A DNA stretch of 64,000 bases from Deltaproteobacteria bacterium. Its GTDB lineage: Bacteria > Myxococcota > UBA727 > VGSZ01. Location of the stretch: contig JACOUT010000003.1 of the NCBI GenBank assembly GCA_016177705.1, positions 124,001-188,000 of the forward strand, given 5' to 3'. A model generated the notes under the pieces. The model saw only the letters and a program-made list of their open reading frames with translations. It did no database searches and was not told the origin of the DNA. Positions 51,959-60,337 of this stretch are shown here, piece by piece (positions within the stretch are counted from its first letter, which is position 1; every line of letters begins with the position of its first letter). The position numbers and the translations under genes are program-made.

Positions 51959-52098
51959 CGCTGCTCGGCCCAGCGGCGGGCGCGGCGTGACGGCGGCGTG
52001 ACGTTGGGCACGACGCTAAGCTGCCGTCGGCAAAGGCGGATCGGATCGTGCCCTGAATCGGCCGCGCGCGGCCGACGTCTCTGTGCGCAGGTGATGCC

Positions 52099-53109
52099 AT
52101 GAAACTGCTGACACTGCCCCTCTTGGTCCTGCCGATCCTCTCCACTGCGTGCATCTTCGTCTCGCCGCCGCCGCACGACCCCTACGGCGACCTCTCCTTC
52201 GACTGGAGCTTCGCCGGCGAGCCCTCGTGCGACCAGGCGGGCGTCGACGAGCTCGATCTGACCCTCTTGCAGGGCGGCGAGGTGGTGCTGGTGATCGAGC
52301 GCGAGCCGTGCGTCGGCGGCGGGCTCACCATCACCGACCTGCGCGAGGGCGTGTACGAAGTCGCCATCGACGCCTTCTCGCGCGAGAGCGTGCCGCTGTT
52401 CGCCGGCTCCTTCTCGGCGCGCGTGGTCGGCGGCGAGGACAACTACGCCGGCGTGGTCGAGCTCGACGCCATCGGCGATCCGCCGCCGCCGGCGAGCGGC
52501 GCGGTGGCGCTGTTCTGGGGCTTCAACTACCCGACCGACGACGCCACCACCTTCGACTGCGCCACCGCCGGCGTCGAAGAGCTCGACGTGTTCGTGACGC
52601 CGCAGGGTGCGGCCGGCGCGCCCTACGACTCGACCTTCCTCTGCGACGACGAGGGCGTGGTGGTGGAGAACCTGCCGCCGGGCCGCTACGCGGTGCGCCT
52701 GATGGCCTACGGCGCGTACCACAACGACGACCTGCTGCTCTACGACACCGGTGACGTCGTCATCGACGTGCTGTCGGGCCAAACCGCGGACCTCGGCGAC
52801 GTGCTGTTGCCGCGCATCGACCAGGCCTTCTCGGACTTCGACGTCGCCTGGACCTTCGCTGCGTCGAGCTGCGCCAGCACCGGCGTGGCGCAGGTGACGC
52901 TCGCCTTCACCCGCTTCGGCTTCGACGCGCCCGAGGACAGCTTCGCAGTGGACTGCACCGCCACCAGCGTGCTGCGCCGCACCTTCGTGCCGGGCAGCTA
53001 CACCGTGACCGCCAGCGCGCAGGGCTCGAGCGACGACTTCGTGGCGGCGGTGACGGTCGACCTCGCGCCCGACAGCGTAGCCCAGGTCGACTTGGTGCTC
53101 GCCCCCTGA
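52099..53109 (+). CDS. Lipoprotein with three internal beta repeats
   Basis: A 336-residue protein with lipoprotein signal (STAC, C18). Three similar modules (near 32-125, 135-240, 250-335) share the pattern FDWSFAG/FWGFN/DVAWTFA, one Cys pair each and GxYxVxxxA strands. These resemble carboxypeptidase-regulatory or Ig-like beta sandwiches. The ATG at 52099 has AGGTG upstream. Likely surface exposed; function unknown. Confidence 0.7.
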   Translation: MKLLTLPLLVLPILSTACIFVSPPPHDPYGDLSFDWSFAGEPSCDQAGVDELDLTLLQGGEVVLVIEREPCVGGGLTITDLREGVYEVAIDAFSRESVPLFAGSFSARVVGGEDNYAGVVELDAIGDPPPPASGAVALFWGFNYPTDDATTFDCATAGVEELDVFVTPQGAAGAPYDSTFLCDDEGVVVENLPPGRYAVRLMAYGAYHNDDLLLYDTGDVVIDVLSGQTADLGDVLLPRIDQAFSDFDVAWTFAASSCASTGVAQVTLAFTRFGFDAPEDSFAVDCTATSVLRRTFVPGSYTVTASAQGSSDDFVAAVTVDLAPDSVAQVDLVLAP

Positions 53110-53119
53110 CGAGCCGCTG

Positions 53120-53240
53120 GCAGGCTGCCGAGGAAGGGCACCTGCGGCGTTGGCTTCGTCGTTCGCTCGCGACACGTGCACGAGCACGCTTGCTCGCTCT
53201 CTCCTCGCCGCCTTGCAGCTGCCCTTCCTCGGCAGCCTGC
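53120..53240. repeat. 121-nt structured element with perfect 21-nt terminal inverted repeats
   Basis: A perfect 21-nt inverted repeat (arms 53120-53140 and 53220-53240) encloses 79 nt that includes GCGGCG (53144-53149) paired with CGCCGC (53206-53211) and a small hairpin CGAGCA/TGCTCG (53181-53196). The whole stretch forms one extended hairpin between a lipoprotein gene and the DUF4846 gene. It contains no gene. A terminator, a MITE/REP-like element or a small RNA are the options. Confidence 0.75.
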
Positions 53241-53246
53241 TACACT
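53241..53246 (+). promoter_or_regulatory. -10-like hexamer upstream of the DUF4846 gene
   Basis: TACACT directly follows the inverted repeat and ends eight bases before the GTG at 53255; the transcript would be leaderless or nearly so. No Shine-Dalgarno site is present. Confidence 0.35.
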
Positions 53247-53254
53247 GCCGCGGC

Positions 53255-54118
53255 GTGCGGGCACGGCGAATCACTCTCTGCAACACTGCCGGCGCGCTCT
53301 TGGTGAGCGCGCTGGCCGTTGGTGCGCCCGCCGCGCGCGCGGACGCACCGACGTGGCCGTGGCTGAGCGCACCCCACGCGGGTGACGTGCTCGAGCAGCG
53401 CTTCCTGCCGCCCGAGGATTTCGCGCGGGTGCCGCTCGCCGCCGACAGCTTCGGCTCCTTCCTGCGCAGGCTGCCGCTACTCGCCGATGGTGAGCCGGTG
53501 CGCGCCTTCGACGGACGCGTCATCGGCACGCCGCATGCGGCCGTGATCGCGCTCGACGTCGGGGGCGCCGACTTGCAGCAGTGCGCCGACAGCGCGCTGC
53601 GCCTCTACATCGAGTTCCTGTGGGCGCGCAGCCGGCAGCGAAGCCTCGCCTTCCACCTCACCAGCGGCGACGTGCTGCCGTTTTCCCGCTACGCCGCGGG
53701 CGAGCAGATCGCGGTGCGCGGCAACAAGGTGCGCTGGCGCGCCGCCGACGCCACGGCCGCGCGCGGTGACGATAGCCGCGCGGCGCTGCGCCGCTACCTC
53801 GACGACCTGTTCATGTACGCGGGCTCGCTGTCGCTCGCCAAGGACACCGTCGAGGTCGCCGGCGAGGTCGCGCCCGGCGATCTGTTGGTGCTCGGCGGCT
53901 CGCCCGGCCACGTGCTGGTGGTGCTCGACGTCGCCGCGCGCGGCGCCGAACGGCGACTCCTGATCGGCGAGGGCTACATGCCGGCGCAGAGCTTCCACGT
54001 GGTGCCCGCGCCCGACGGCGGCGCCTGGCTCACGCCCGCGCCCGACGGCTCGATCACGGTGCCCACCTGGCGCGCGCCCTTCCCGCGCTCGTCGCTGCGC
54101 CGCTTCAAGGAGCCGTGA
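53255..54118 (+). CDS. DUF4846 exported protein
   Basis: A 287-residue protein starting at GTG 53255. A signal peptide (about 1-26, APAARA) is followed by a DUF4846 domain (WPWLSAPHAGDVLEQRF, SFGSFLRRLPLL, QCADSALRLYIEFLW, GDLLVLGGSPGHVLVVLDVA). The long upstream open frame has no coding features. It overlaps the next gene (GTGA). DUF4846 has no established activity. With the methyltransferase and cardiolipin synthase genes it forms a coupled envelope cluster. Confidence 0.82.
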   Translation: MRARRITLCNTAGALLVSALAVGAPAARADAPTWPWLSAPHAGDVLEQRFLPPEDFARVPLAADSFGSFLRRLPLLADGEPVRAFDGRVIGTPHAAVIALDVGGADLQQCADSALRLYIEFLWARSRQRSLAFHLTSGDVLPFSRYAAGEQIAVRGNKVRWRAADATAARGDDSRAALRRYLDDLFMYAGSLSLAKDTVEVAGEVAPGDLLVLGGSPGHVLVVLDVAARGAERRLLIGEGYMPAQSFHVVPAPDGGAWLTPAPDGSITVPTWRAPFPRSSLRRFKEP

Positions 54119-54903
54119 GCGTGACGAGCGCCAAGGACGCCTGGGACCCCGCGCAGTACCAGCGCTTCCGCGCCGAGCGCGAGCGGCCGTTCTTTGACCT
54201 GTTGGCGCTGGTGGCGCATCGACCGCGCATGCGGGTGCTCGATCTCGGCTGCGGCACGGGCGCGCTCACCGCCGAGGCGCACCGCGCCCTTGGCGCCGCG
54301 CACACGCTCGGCGTCGACCGCTCGACCGCGATGCTGGCGAAGGCGCCCGCAATCGCCGGCCTGTCGTTCGCGCAGGCGCGCATCGAGGACGTGGTGGCGG
54401 CGCCCGAGCACGCCGGCGCCTTCGAGCTGGTGCTAGCCAACGCGTCGCTCCATTGGGTCGACGATCACCAAGCGCTGTTGCCGAGGCTGTTCGCACTGCT
54501 GGCGCCCGGCGGGCAGCTCGCGGTGCAGATGCCGGCCAACCACGGACACCCGAGCCACACCATTGCGGCACACCTTGCGACCGACGCGGAGTTCGCAGCA
54601 TCGCTCGGTGCGCCGCGCGCCGCGCCAGTGCTCACCCCCGAGCGCTACGCCGAGCTGTTGTTCGCGCTCGCGCCCGCGCGTCAACGCGTGCTGCTCGAGG
54701 TGTACGCGCACGCGCTGCCCTCGCGCGACGACGTGCTCGAGTGGGTCAAGGGCACCACGCTCACCTGGTACCAGGAGCGTTTGTCACCCGAGCTGTTCGC
54801 GCGCTTCCTCGAGCGCTACCGCGCCGAGTTGCTGGCCGCGCTGCCCGACGTGCACCCCTACCTCTACACCTTCCCGCGTCTGTTCATGTGGGCCGAGCGG
54901 TGA
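54115..54903 (+). CDS. tam: Trans-aconitate 2-methyltransferase-like enzyme
   Basis: A 262-residue SAM methyltransferase with the Tam pattern: WDPAQYQRFRAERERP, VLDLGCGTG, FELVLANASLHWVDDH, LAVQMPANHGHPSH and the C-terminal YTFPRLFMWAER. Tam methylates trans-aconitate, which otherwise inhibits aconitase. It starts at GTG 54115 (a GTG two codons later is possible), inside the stop of the DUF4846 gene. Confidence 0.88.
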   Translation: MSVTSAKDAWDPAQYQRFRAERERPFFDLLALVAHRPRMRVLDLGCGTGALTAEAHRALGAAHTLGVDRSTAMLAKAPAIAGLSFAQARIEDVVAAPEHAGAFELVLANASLHWVDDHQALLPRLFALLAPGGQLAVQMPANHGHPSHTIAAHLATDAEFAASLGAPRAAPVLTPERYAELLFALAPARQRVLLEVYAHALPSRDDVLEWVKGTTLTWYQERLSPELFARFLERYRAELLAALPDVHPYLYTFPRLFMWAER

Positions 54904-54913
54904 CGGCTCCCGC

Positions 54914-56350
54914 GTGACCGTCGAGCGCGTGCTCCTCGCCGTGCTGGTCGTGGTGCTGTCCGCGCTCGCGTCGGGGCATGCGCTGGTGTTCAAACGCGAC
55001 CCGCGCTCGGCCATCGCCTGGGTGGTGTTCATCTGGCTTCTGCCCACCGTCGGGCCGCTCGCCTATTTGTTGCTCGGCATCAACCGCATGCAGCGGCGCG
55101 CGCATGCGCTGCGCGCCGGCGACGTTGCGCGAGCCGCGCTGCCCGCGCGCGCCATCGAGCTGCCGAGCGCGTTGATCGATGCGCTCGGCAGCGACGACGG
55201 GCACCTGCTGGCGCTGGCGCGCGCCACCGCGTGCCTGACCGACGCGCCGTTGTGCGCCGGCAATCGCGTACTGCCGCTCGACGACGGCGACGCCACCTAC
55301 CCGGCGATGCAGCGCGCCATCGACGCGGCCGCGCGCAGCGTGGTGCTGTGCAGCTACATCTTCGACGCCGACGAGGTGGGGCGCGCGCTCGCCGACACGC
55401 TGGTGCGCGCGGCCGCGCGCGGCGTGGCCGTGCGCGTGCTCGTCGACGACGTCGGCCGGCGCTACTCTTGGCCGTCGATCTTGCGGCCGCTGCGCGCCGG
55501 CGGCGTGCGCGCGGCGGCCTTTCTGCCCACGCTGTCGCCGCTGCGCGCGCCGCTCGCCAACCTGCGCAACCACCGCAAGATCTGCGTGGTCGACGGGCGC
55601 GTTGCCTTCACCGGCGGCCTCAACATTCGCGACGAGCACGTGCTGGCACGCGCGCAGCGGGACGCCACTGCCGATCTGCACTTCCAGGTGGAGGGGCCGC
55701 TGGTCGCCGAGCTGTTCGCCGTCGTCGCCGAGGATTGGCGCTTCACCACCGGCGAGGCGCTCGACGGGCCGACGTGGCACGTGGAGCAGGGCGCGCCGGG
55801 CGCCGTGTGGGCGCGCGTGCTGGCCGATGGGCCGGAGAGCCAGCGCGATCCGATCCGCTGGACGCTGTTGGCCGCGCTCGCGGTGGCGCGTCGCTCGGTG
55901 CGCATCGCCACGCCCTACTTCGTGCCCGACCAGGGACTGATCACCGCGTTGTGCGCGGCGGCGCTGCGCGGCGTCGACGTCGACGTGCTGCTGCCCGTGC
56001 GCGGCAACATCCGGCTCGCGCAGTGGGCGCAAACGGCCCTGCTGTGGCAGACGCTCGAGCACGGCTGCCGCGTGCACCTGCAGCCGGCGCCCTTCGATCA
56101 CACCAAGCTGATGGTGGTGGACGACGCCTGGGCGCTCGTCGGCTCGGCCAACTGGGACGCGCGCAGCTTGCGCCTCAACTTCGAGGTCGACGTCGAGTGC
56201 TATGACCACGCGCTCGCCGGCGAGCTGGCGCGCCGCTTCGACGCCAAGCGCGCGCGCAGTCGACCGGTCACGCTGGCGGAGGTCGACGGCCGCGCCCTGC
56301 CCATCAAGCTGCGCGACGGCGCGGCCCGGCTGTTCGCCCCCTACCTGTGA
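54914..56350 (+). CDS. cls: Cardiolipin synthase (phospholipase D family)
   Basis: A 478-residue cardiolipin synthase. Two N-terminal membrane segments (about 5-22 and 33-55) carry the typical Cls N-terminus. The two PLD active-site motifs are HRKICVVDGRVAFTGG and HTKLMVVDDAWALVGSANWD (HxKxxxxD). It joins phosphatidylglycerols to form cardiolipin in the inner membrane. The start is GTG 54914, 10 nt after the Tam stop, so the three genes form one operon. Confidence 0.92.
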   Translation: MTVERVLLAVLVVVLSALASGHALVFKRDPRSAIAWVVFIWLLPTVGPLAYLLLGINRMQRRAHALRAGDVARAALPARAIELPSALIDALGSDDGHLLALARATACLTDAPLCAGNRVLPLDDGDATYPAMQRAIDAAARSVVLCSYIFDADEVGRALADTLVRAAARGVAVRVLVDDVGRRYSWPSILRPLRAGGVRAAAFLPTLSPLRAPLANLRNHRKICVVDGRVAFTGGLNIRDEHVLARAQRDATADLHFQVEGPLVAELFAVVAEDWRFTTGEALDGPTWHVEQGAPGAVWARVLADGPESQRDPIRWTLLAALAVARRSVRIATPYFVPDQGLITALCAAALRGVDVDVLLPVRGNIRLAQWAQTALLWQTLEHGCRVHLQPAPFDHTKLMVVDDAWALVGSANWDARSLRLNFEVDVECYDHALAGELARRFDAKRARSRPVTLAEVDGRALPIKLRDGAARLFAPYL

Positions 56351-56396
56351 CGCCGGTCCCCTTCCCCGACGACGCGCGACGCTCCTAGGATGCGCC

Positions 56397-58844
56397 GTGG
56401 CCCTCGAGGACGAGCTGCAGACGCTGATCGATCAGCGGCGCGAGATCGACCGCGCGCTGCTCGAGCGCCACGCGTCCGAGATGGCGGTGTTGTTCACCGA
56501 CATCGTCGGCTCCACCGCCTTCTTCGAGCAGCGCGGCGACATCGAGGGCTTCGCGCTGGTGCGGCGCCACAACGAGCTGTTGTTTCCGGTCGTCAGGCGG
56601 CACGGCGGCCGCGTGGTCAAGACCATCGGCGACTCGATCATGGCGGTGTTCCCCTCCGCCGGTGAAGGGCTCGCCTGCGCGGTGGCCATGCAGGAGACGC
56701 TGGCGCGCGAGACCGGCACGGCGGCGGTCGAGCGCATCAAGATCCGGATCGGCGTGCACTGGGGGCGCGTGCTCAAGGACGGCGACGACGTGTTCGGCGA
56801 CACGGTCAACACCGCGGCGCGCATCAACGGCGCCGCCGAGGGCGACGAGGTGTTGGCGTCGCAAGCGCTCATCGACGTGCTCGGCGCGAGCCACGGCTTC
56901 GTCACGGCGCCGCGGCGCGCGCTCGCCGCCAAGGGCAAGAGCGCGCCCGTCGACGTGGTGGCGGTGGCCTGGAGCGAGAGCCAGCGCGAGGACGCGGCCG
57001 CGCGCTCACCGGACGGGCGCGCCGCGCTGGTGCTCGAGATCACGCGCAGCCCGGGCGGCCTGCGCGTGTGCGCCACCGACCCGGCCGAGCCCGGCACCGT
57101 CAAGGCCTATGCCGACGTGGCGCTCGCCGACGACGACGTCGAGCGCCTGGTCGAGCCCTTCGCCACCTTGGCGCACGACGGCGGCCAGCCGGCCTATGCG
57201 CCGGCGCTGGTCGAGAAGGGACAGCAACTGTTCGCGCGCGCGCTGCCGCCCGCCGTGCAGCAGCGGCTGCGCACCACCTCGCGGCGCACCGTGCGCCTCG
57301 ACGTCGAGGACACGTTGGTGCACGCGCCCTGGGAGTTGCTGCACGACGGCAACGAGTTCTTGGGCTGCCGCTTCTCGGTCGGCCGCCTGGTGTCGGCGCG
57401 CGCAGCACCGCCGTCCGCCGGCACCTCCACCTCGGACGCGCTCGTGGTGGTCGCCAACCCCTCGGGCGACCTGCCGCACGCCGACGAGGAGGGGCGCGTC
57501 ATCGAGCGGCTGTTCTCGCAGGCGGCGCCCGGGCGGGTGCTGCACAGAAGCGGTGCGCTCGGCCGGCGTGAGTTGCTCGAGCTGATCGGGCGCGCCCGCG
57601 TGTTGCACGTCGCCGGCCACGTCAAGAAGGCCGGCGACGGCGGCCCCGCCGGCTTCGTGGTCGCCGACGGCATCGTCAGCGCCGACGACGTGCGCGGCGC
57701 GCTCGAAAAGGGCGCGCCCGCGCTGGTGTTCGCCAACGGTTGCCACGCCTCGACGTCGGGGCGCTGGCAGGAGGCGGGCGCCTCGTCATTGGCGCAGGCG
57801 CTGTTGCTCGCCGGCGTGCGGCACACGTTGGCACCCTTGTGGGGCGTGCCCGACGCGGATGCGCTCGCCTTCGCGTTGCGCTTCTACGAGGCCGCGCTCG
57901 GCGGCCTGCCGCTCGGGGAGTGCGCGCGGCGCGCGCGCAAGGCGTTGCAGGTGACGCACCGAGCACCGCTTTCGTTCGCCGGCTACGTGCTCTACGGCGA
58001 TCCGCGCGCCACCTTCCCGCTCGACGACACGCGCGTCACCCAGGCCGGGCGCACGCGCTCGGGTGACTTTCCGGCGGCGCCTGCGCGTCTTGGCGTCGGC
58101 ACCACCACCGACACGGCGCCGACCACGCGCGTGCCGCGCTCGACCCAGCCGACGTCGCCGACGTTGCCCACGCTGCCGGCGAGCGCTCCCGCGCCCGAAC
58201 GCCGCGGGTCGCTGCTCTTCGGCGCCGCCGGCGGGGTGCTGGCCGGGGTCGTCGCCATCGCCGGCGCGAGCTGGTGGCTCGGTCGCGACGACGACACCGG
58301 CAGCTCGACACCAAGCGCGCCAGCCGCTGTGGTCCTCGAGACGCCCGCGCTACCACCGTCGTCGACGCCGCCGCCCAAGCTCTTGCACGCCGGACCGGTG
58401 CGCATGAGCGTGATGCCCTTCCAGAGCACCGGCGCGCCCGACGCCACGCTCGACTACCTCAAGCAAGGGCTCGCCGAGGTCATCGTCACGGCGCTGGTCG
58501 GCGACGGTGCACGTGCCGGCCCGCAGGGCGTGCAGATCGTCGAGCGCGGCCAGATCGAGGTCGATCTCGGCGAGCTCGAGTTTCAGCAGTCGAAGTACAT
58601 CGACGCGGCGACGCGCGCCCAGCTCGGCAAGATCGCCGGCTGCGAGGTGGCGGTGCTCGGCGCCTATCAGGCGGCCGGCGACGAGCTGCGCTTCACCGCC
58701 CGCTTCGTCGACGTCGAGACCGGCGAAGTGCTGGTGGCCGCCAAGAGCGACGGCAAGAAGAGCGAGGTGTTCGAGCTGCAAGACCGCCTGGCCGCCGAGG
58801 TGCGGCGCGCGCTCGGCGACGTGCGTTCGAGGATGCGGCCATGA
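56397..58844 (+). CDS. Class III nucleotide cyclase - CHAT protease - TM - FlgO/CsgG-like fusion
   Basis: An 815-residue protein. Residues 25-195 are a class III adenylate/guanylate cyclase. Metal ligands D35 (LFTDIVGST) and D79 (KTIGDSI), K75 and the N138/R142 pair (VNTAAR) are present, so it looks active. Residues about 295-545 are a CHAT caspase-like domain (LVHAPWELL; H408 in HVAGH; C449 in ANGCHAS) with both catalytic residues intact. A disordered Thr/Pro linker and a membrane segment (about 605-627) follow, then a FlgO/CsgG-like domain (about 665-812: MSVMPFQS, LGAYQAAGDELRFTARFVD). Cyclase and protease should be cytoplasmic, the last domain periplasmic. The start is GTG 56397. It overlaps the next gene by 4 nt. 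Confidence 0.85.
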   Translation: MALEDELQTLIDQRREIDRALLERHASEMAVLFTDIVGSTAFFEQRGDIEGFALVRRHNELLFPVVRRHGGRVVKTIGDSIMAVFPSAGEGLACAVAMQETLARETGTAAVERIKIRIGVHWGRVLKDGDDVFGDTVNTAARINGAAEGDEVLASQALIDVLGASHGFVTAPRRALAAKGKSAPVDVVAVAWSESQREDAAARSPDGRAALVLEITRSPGGLRVCATDPAEPGTVKAYADVALADDDVERLVEPFATLAHDGGQPAYAPALVEKGQQLFARALPPAVQQRLRTTSRRTVRLDVEDTLVHAPWELLHDGNEFLGCRFSVGRLVSARAAPPSAGTSTSDALVVVANPSGDLPHADEEGRVIERLFSQAAPGRVLHRSGALGRRELLELIGRARVLHVAGHVKKAGDGGPAGFVVADGIVSADDVRGALEKGAPALVFANGCHASTSGRWQEAGASSLAQALLLAGVRHTLAPLWGVPDADALAFALRFYEAALGGLPLGECARRARKALQVTHRAPLSFAGYVLYGDPRATFPLDDTRVTQAGRTRSGDFPAAPARLGVGTTTDTAPTTRVPRSTQPTSPTLPTLPASAPAPERRGSLLFGAAGGVLAGVVAIAGASWWLGRDDDTGSSTPSAPAAVVLETPALPPSSTPPPKLLHAGPVRMSVMPFQSTGAPDATLDYLKQGLAEVIVTALVGDGARAGPQGVQIVERGQIEVDLGELEFQQSKYIDAATRAQLGKIAGCEVAVLGAYQAAGDELRFTARFVDVETGEVLVAAKSDGKKSEVFELQDRLAAEVRRALGDVRSRMRP

Positions 58845-60262
58845 GGGCACGCGCGTGGTTGACGTCGCTGGTGCTGTTGGGCGCGGGGTCGGTGCGCGCC
58901 GAGCTGCCGGCCAACGCCACGCTGGCGGTGATGCCCTTTCACAACCTCAACCAGGACGCCGCCATCGACTGGCTCAAGCGCGGCATCCCCGAGACCATGA
59001 TCGCCGACCTGAAGGACGCCAAGCGCAACGTCGTGGAACGCGACCAGCTCGACCGCGCGCTCGCCGAGATCGCACTGCAGGGCGACAAGCTCTCCGACGA
59101 GAGCCGCGCCGCGCGCGCCGGCCGGCTGGTGGGCGCGGTCGCGGTGGTGGTCGGCGGCTATCAGCGCGCCGGCGGCGAGCTGCGCATCACCGCGCGCCTG
59201 GTCACCGTCGAGACCGGCGTGGTGGAGCAGACCGCCAAGGTGACCGGCCCGCTCGAGCGCGTGTTCACGCTGCAAGACCAGGTGGTGGCGCAGCTCTTGA
59301 AGCTGCCCTCGATGAAGGCGCGCCCCAAGCCGCGCGAGCCGAAGAAGACGCTGCAGGCGTACGAGGCCTACGCCAAGAGCCTGCAGACCTCGTCGGACGC
59401 AGAGAAGGTCGAGGAGCTGCGACGCGCGCTCGACCTCGATCCCGACTTCCACTACGCGCTGTTCGACCTGCGCGCGCTCGAGTCGCGGCTCAACCGGCTG
59501 CTCAAGAAGAGCCAGCAGGTGATCGATCAGCGCACCCAGGCCATGCTCGCCACCTTCGATGACGACAAGGCGACGCCCTACGACCGCCACCTGGCCGCGA
59601 TCCAGGCGATGACCGCGCTCATGTCACAGCTGCGCTACCAGGCCTTGCTCGACGTCGCCACGCGCGTCGAGAACACCAAGCTGCCCGACGCGCCGCAGTC
59701 CACGCCCGGCTACAAGATGGACGCGCGCGAATTCGCCGGCTTCGCCGTGTTTCAGTCCCTGACCTCGCTCAAGCGCGGCGACCTGGCGCTGCAGGTGGGC
59801 GAACGCTACTTGCAGCGCTACCCGGGAGGCACCTATGCGAACAGCATCGACATGCAGATGCGCGCCGCCATCGAGCAGCGGCACCGGCACGACGAGAGCG
59901 TCAAGCGCGCCGCCAAGGAGCTCGAGGAGCTGGCGTTCGACGAGCGCGACCGCGAGCGCGACGGCAAGCTGTCGGCGCAGATGGCCCGCACCTTTGCCTT
60001 TCGGCGCTGCTCTGTATTGACCTCGGGCGAGCGCTGGGCCGAGGCGGTGGACGCCTGCCGCGACTTCATCAAGGCCTACGGCGCCGCCGACGACGGCGAC
60101 GACCTGGTCAAGCTCGCCTGGATGCTGGTGGGCCGGTCGCTCGCCGAGCAGGGGCGCTTCGAGGAGGCCAACGACGAGGCGCTGCGCTTGCTGGACGCGC
60201 ACCCGGCGTGGTCGCGCGAGCACAGCGTCGAGATGATCCGGCGCACGTGGCCGCAGCCGTGA
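58841..60262 (+). CDS. Exported FlgO/CsgG-like and TPR protein
   Basis: A 473-residue protein with signal peptide (about 1-20). Residues 22-150 are a FlgO/CsgG-like domain similar to the C-terminus of the preceding protein (LAVMPFHNLNQDAAIDWLKR, VVVGGYQRAGGELRITARLV, FTLQDQVVAQLL). The remainder is made of TPR-like helices (EELRRALDLDPDFHYALFDL and others). The shared domain and the ATGA overlap indicate that the two proteins act together. Confidence 0.8.
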   Translation: MRARAWLTSLVLLGAGSVRAELPANATLAVMPFHNLNQDAAIDWLKRGIPETMIADLKDAKRNVVERDQLDRALAEIALQGDKLSDESRAARAGRLVGAVAVVVGGYQRAGGELRITARLVTVETGVVEQTAKVTGPLERVFTLQDQVVAQLLKLPSMKARPKPREPKKTLQAYEAYAKSLQTSSDAEKVEELRRALDLDPDFHYALFDLRALESRLNRLLKKSQQVIDQRTQAMLATFDDDKATPYDRHLAAIQAMTALMSQLRYQALLDVATRVENTKLPDAPQSTPGYKMDAREFAGFAVFQSLTSLKRGDLALQVGERYLQRYPGGTYANSIDMQMRAAIEQRHRHDESVKRAAKELEELAFDERDRERDGKLSAQMARTFAFRRCSVLTSGERWAEAVDACRDFIKAYGAADDGDDLVKLAWMLVGRSLAEQGRFEEANDEALRLLDAHPAWSREHSVEMIRRTWPQP

Positions 60263-60337
60263 GGACCGATCGGGCGTGAGAAAAATCGCAGCGCGCCCCC
60301 CCTTTGGGTGATACTCAGCGCCGTCCTCGAGGGTGCC

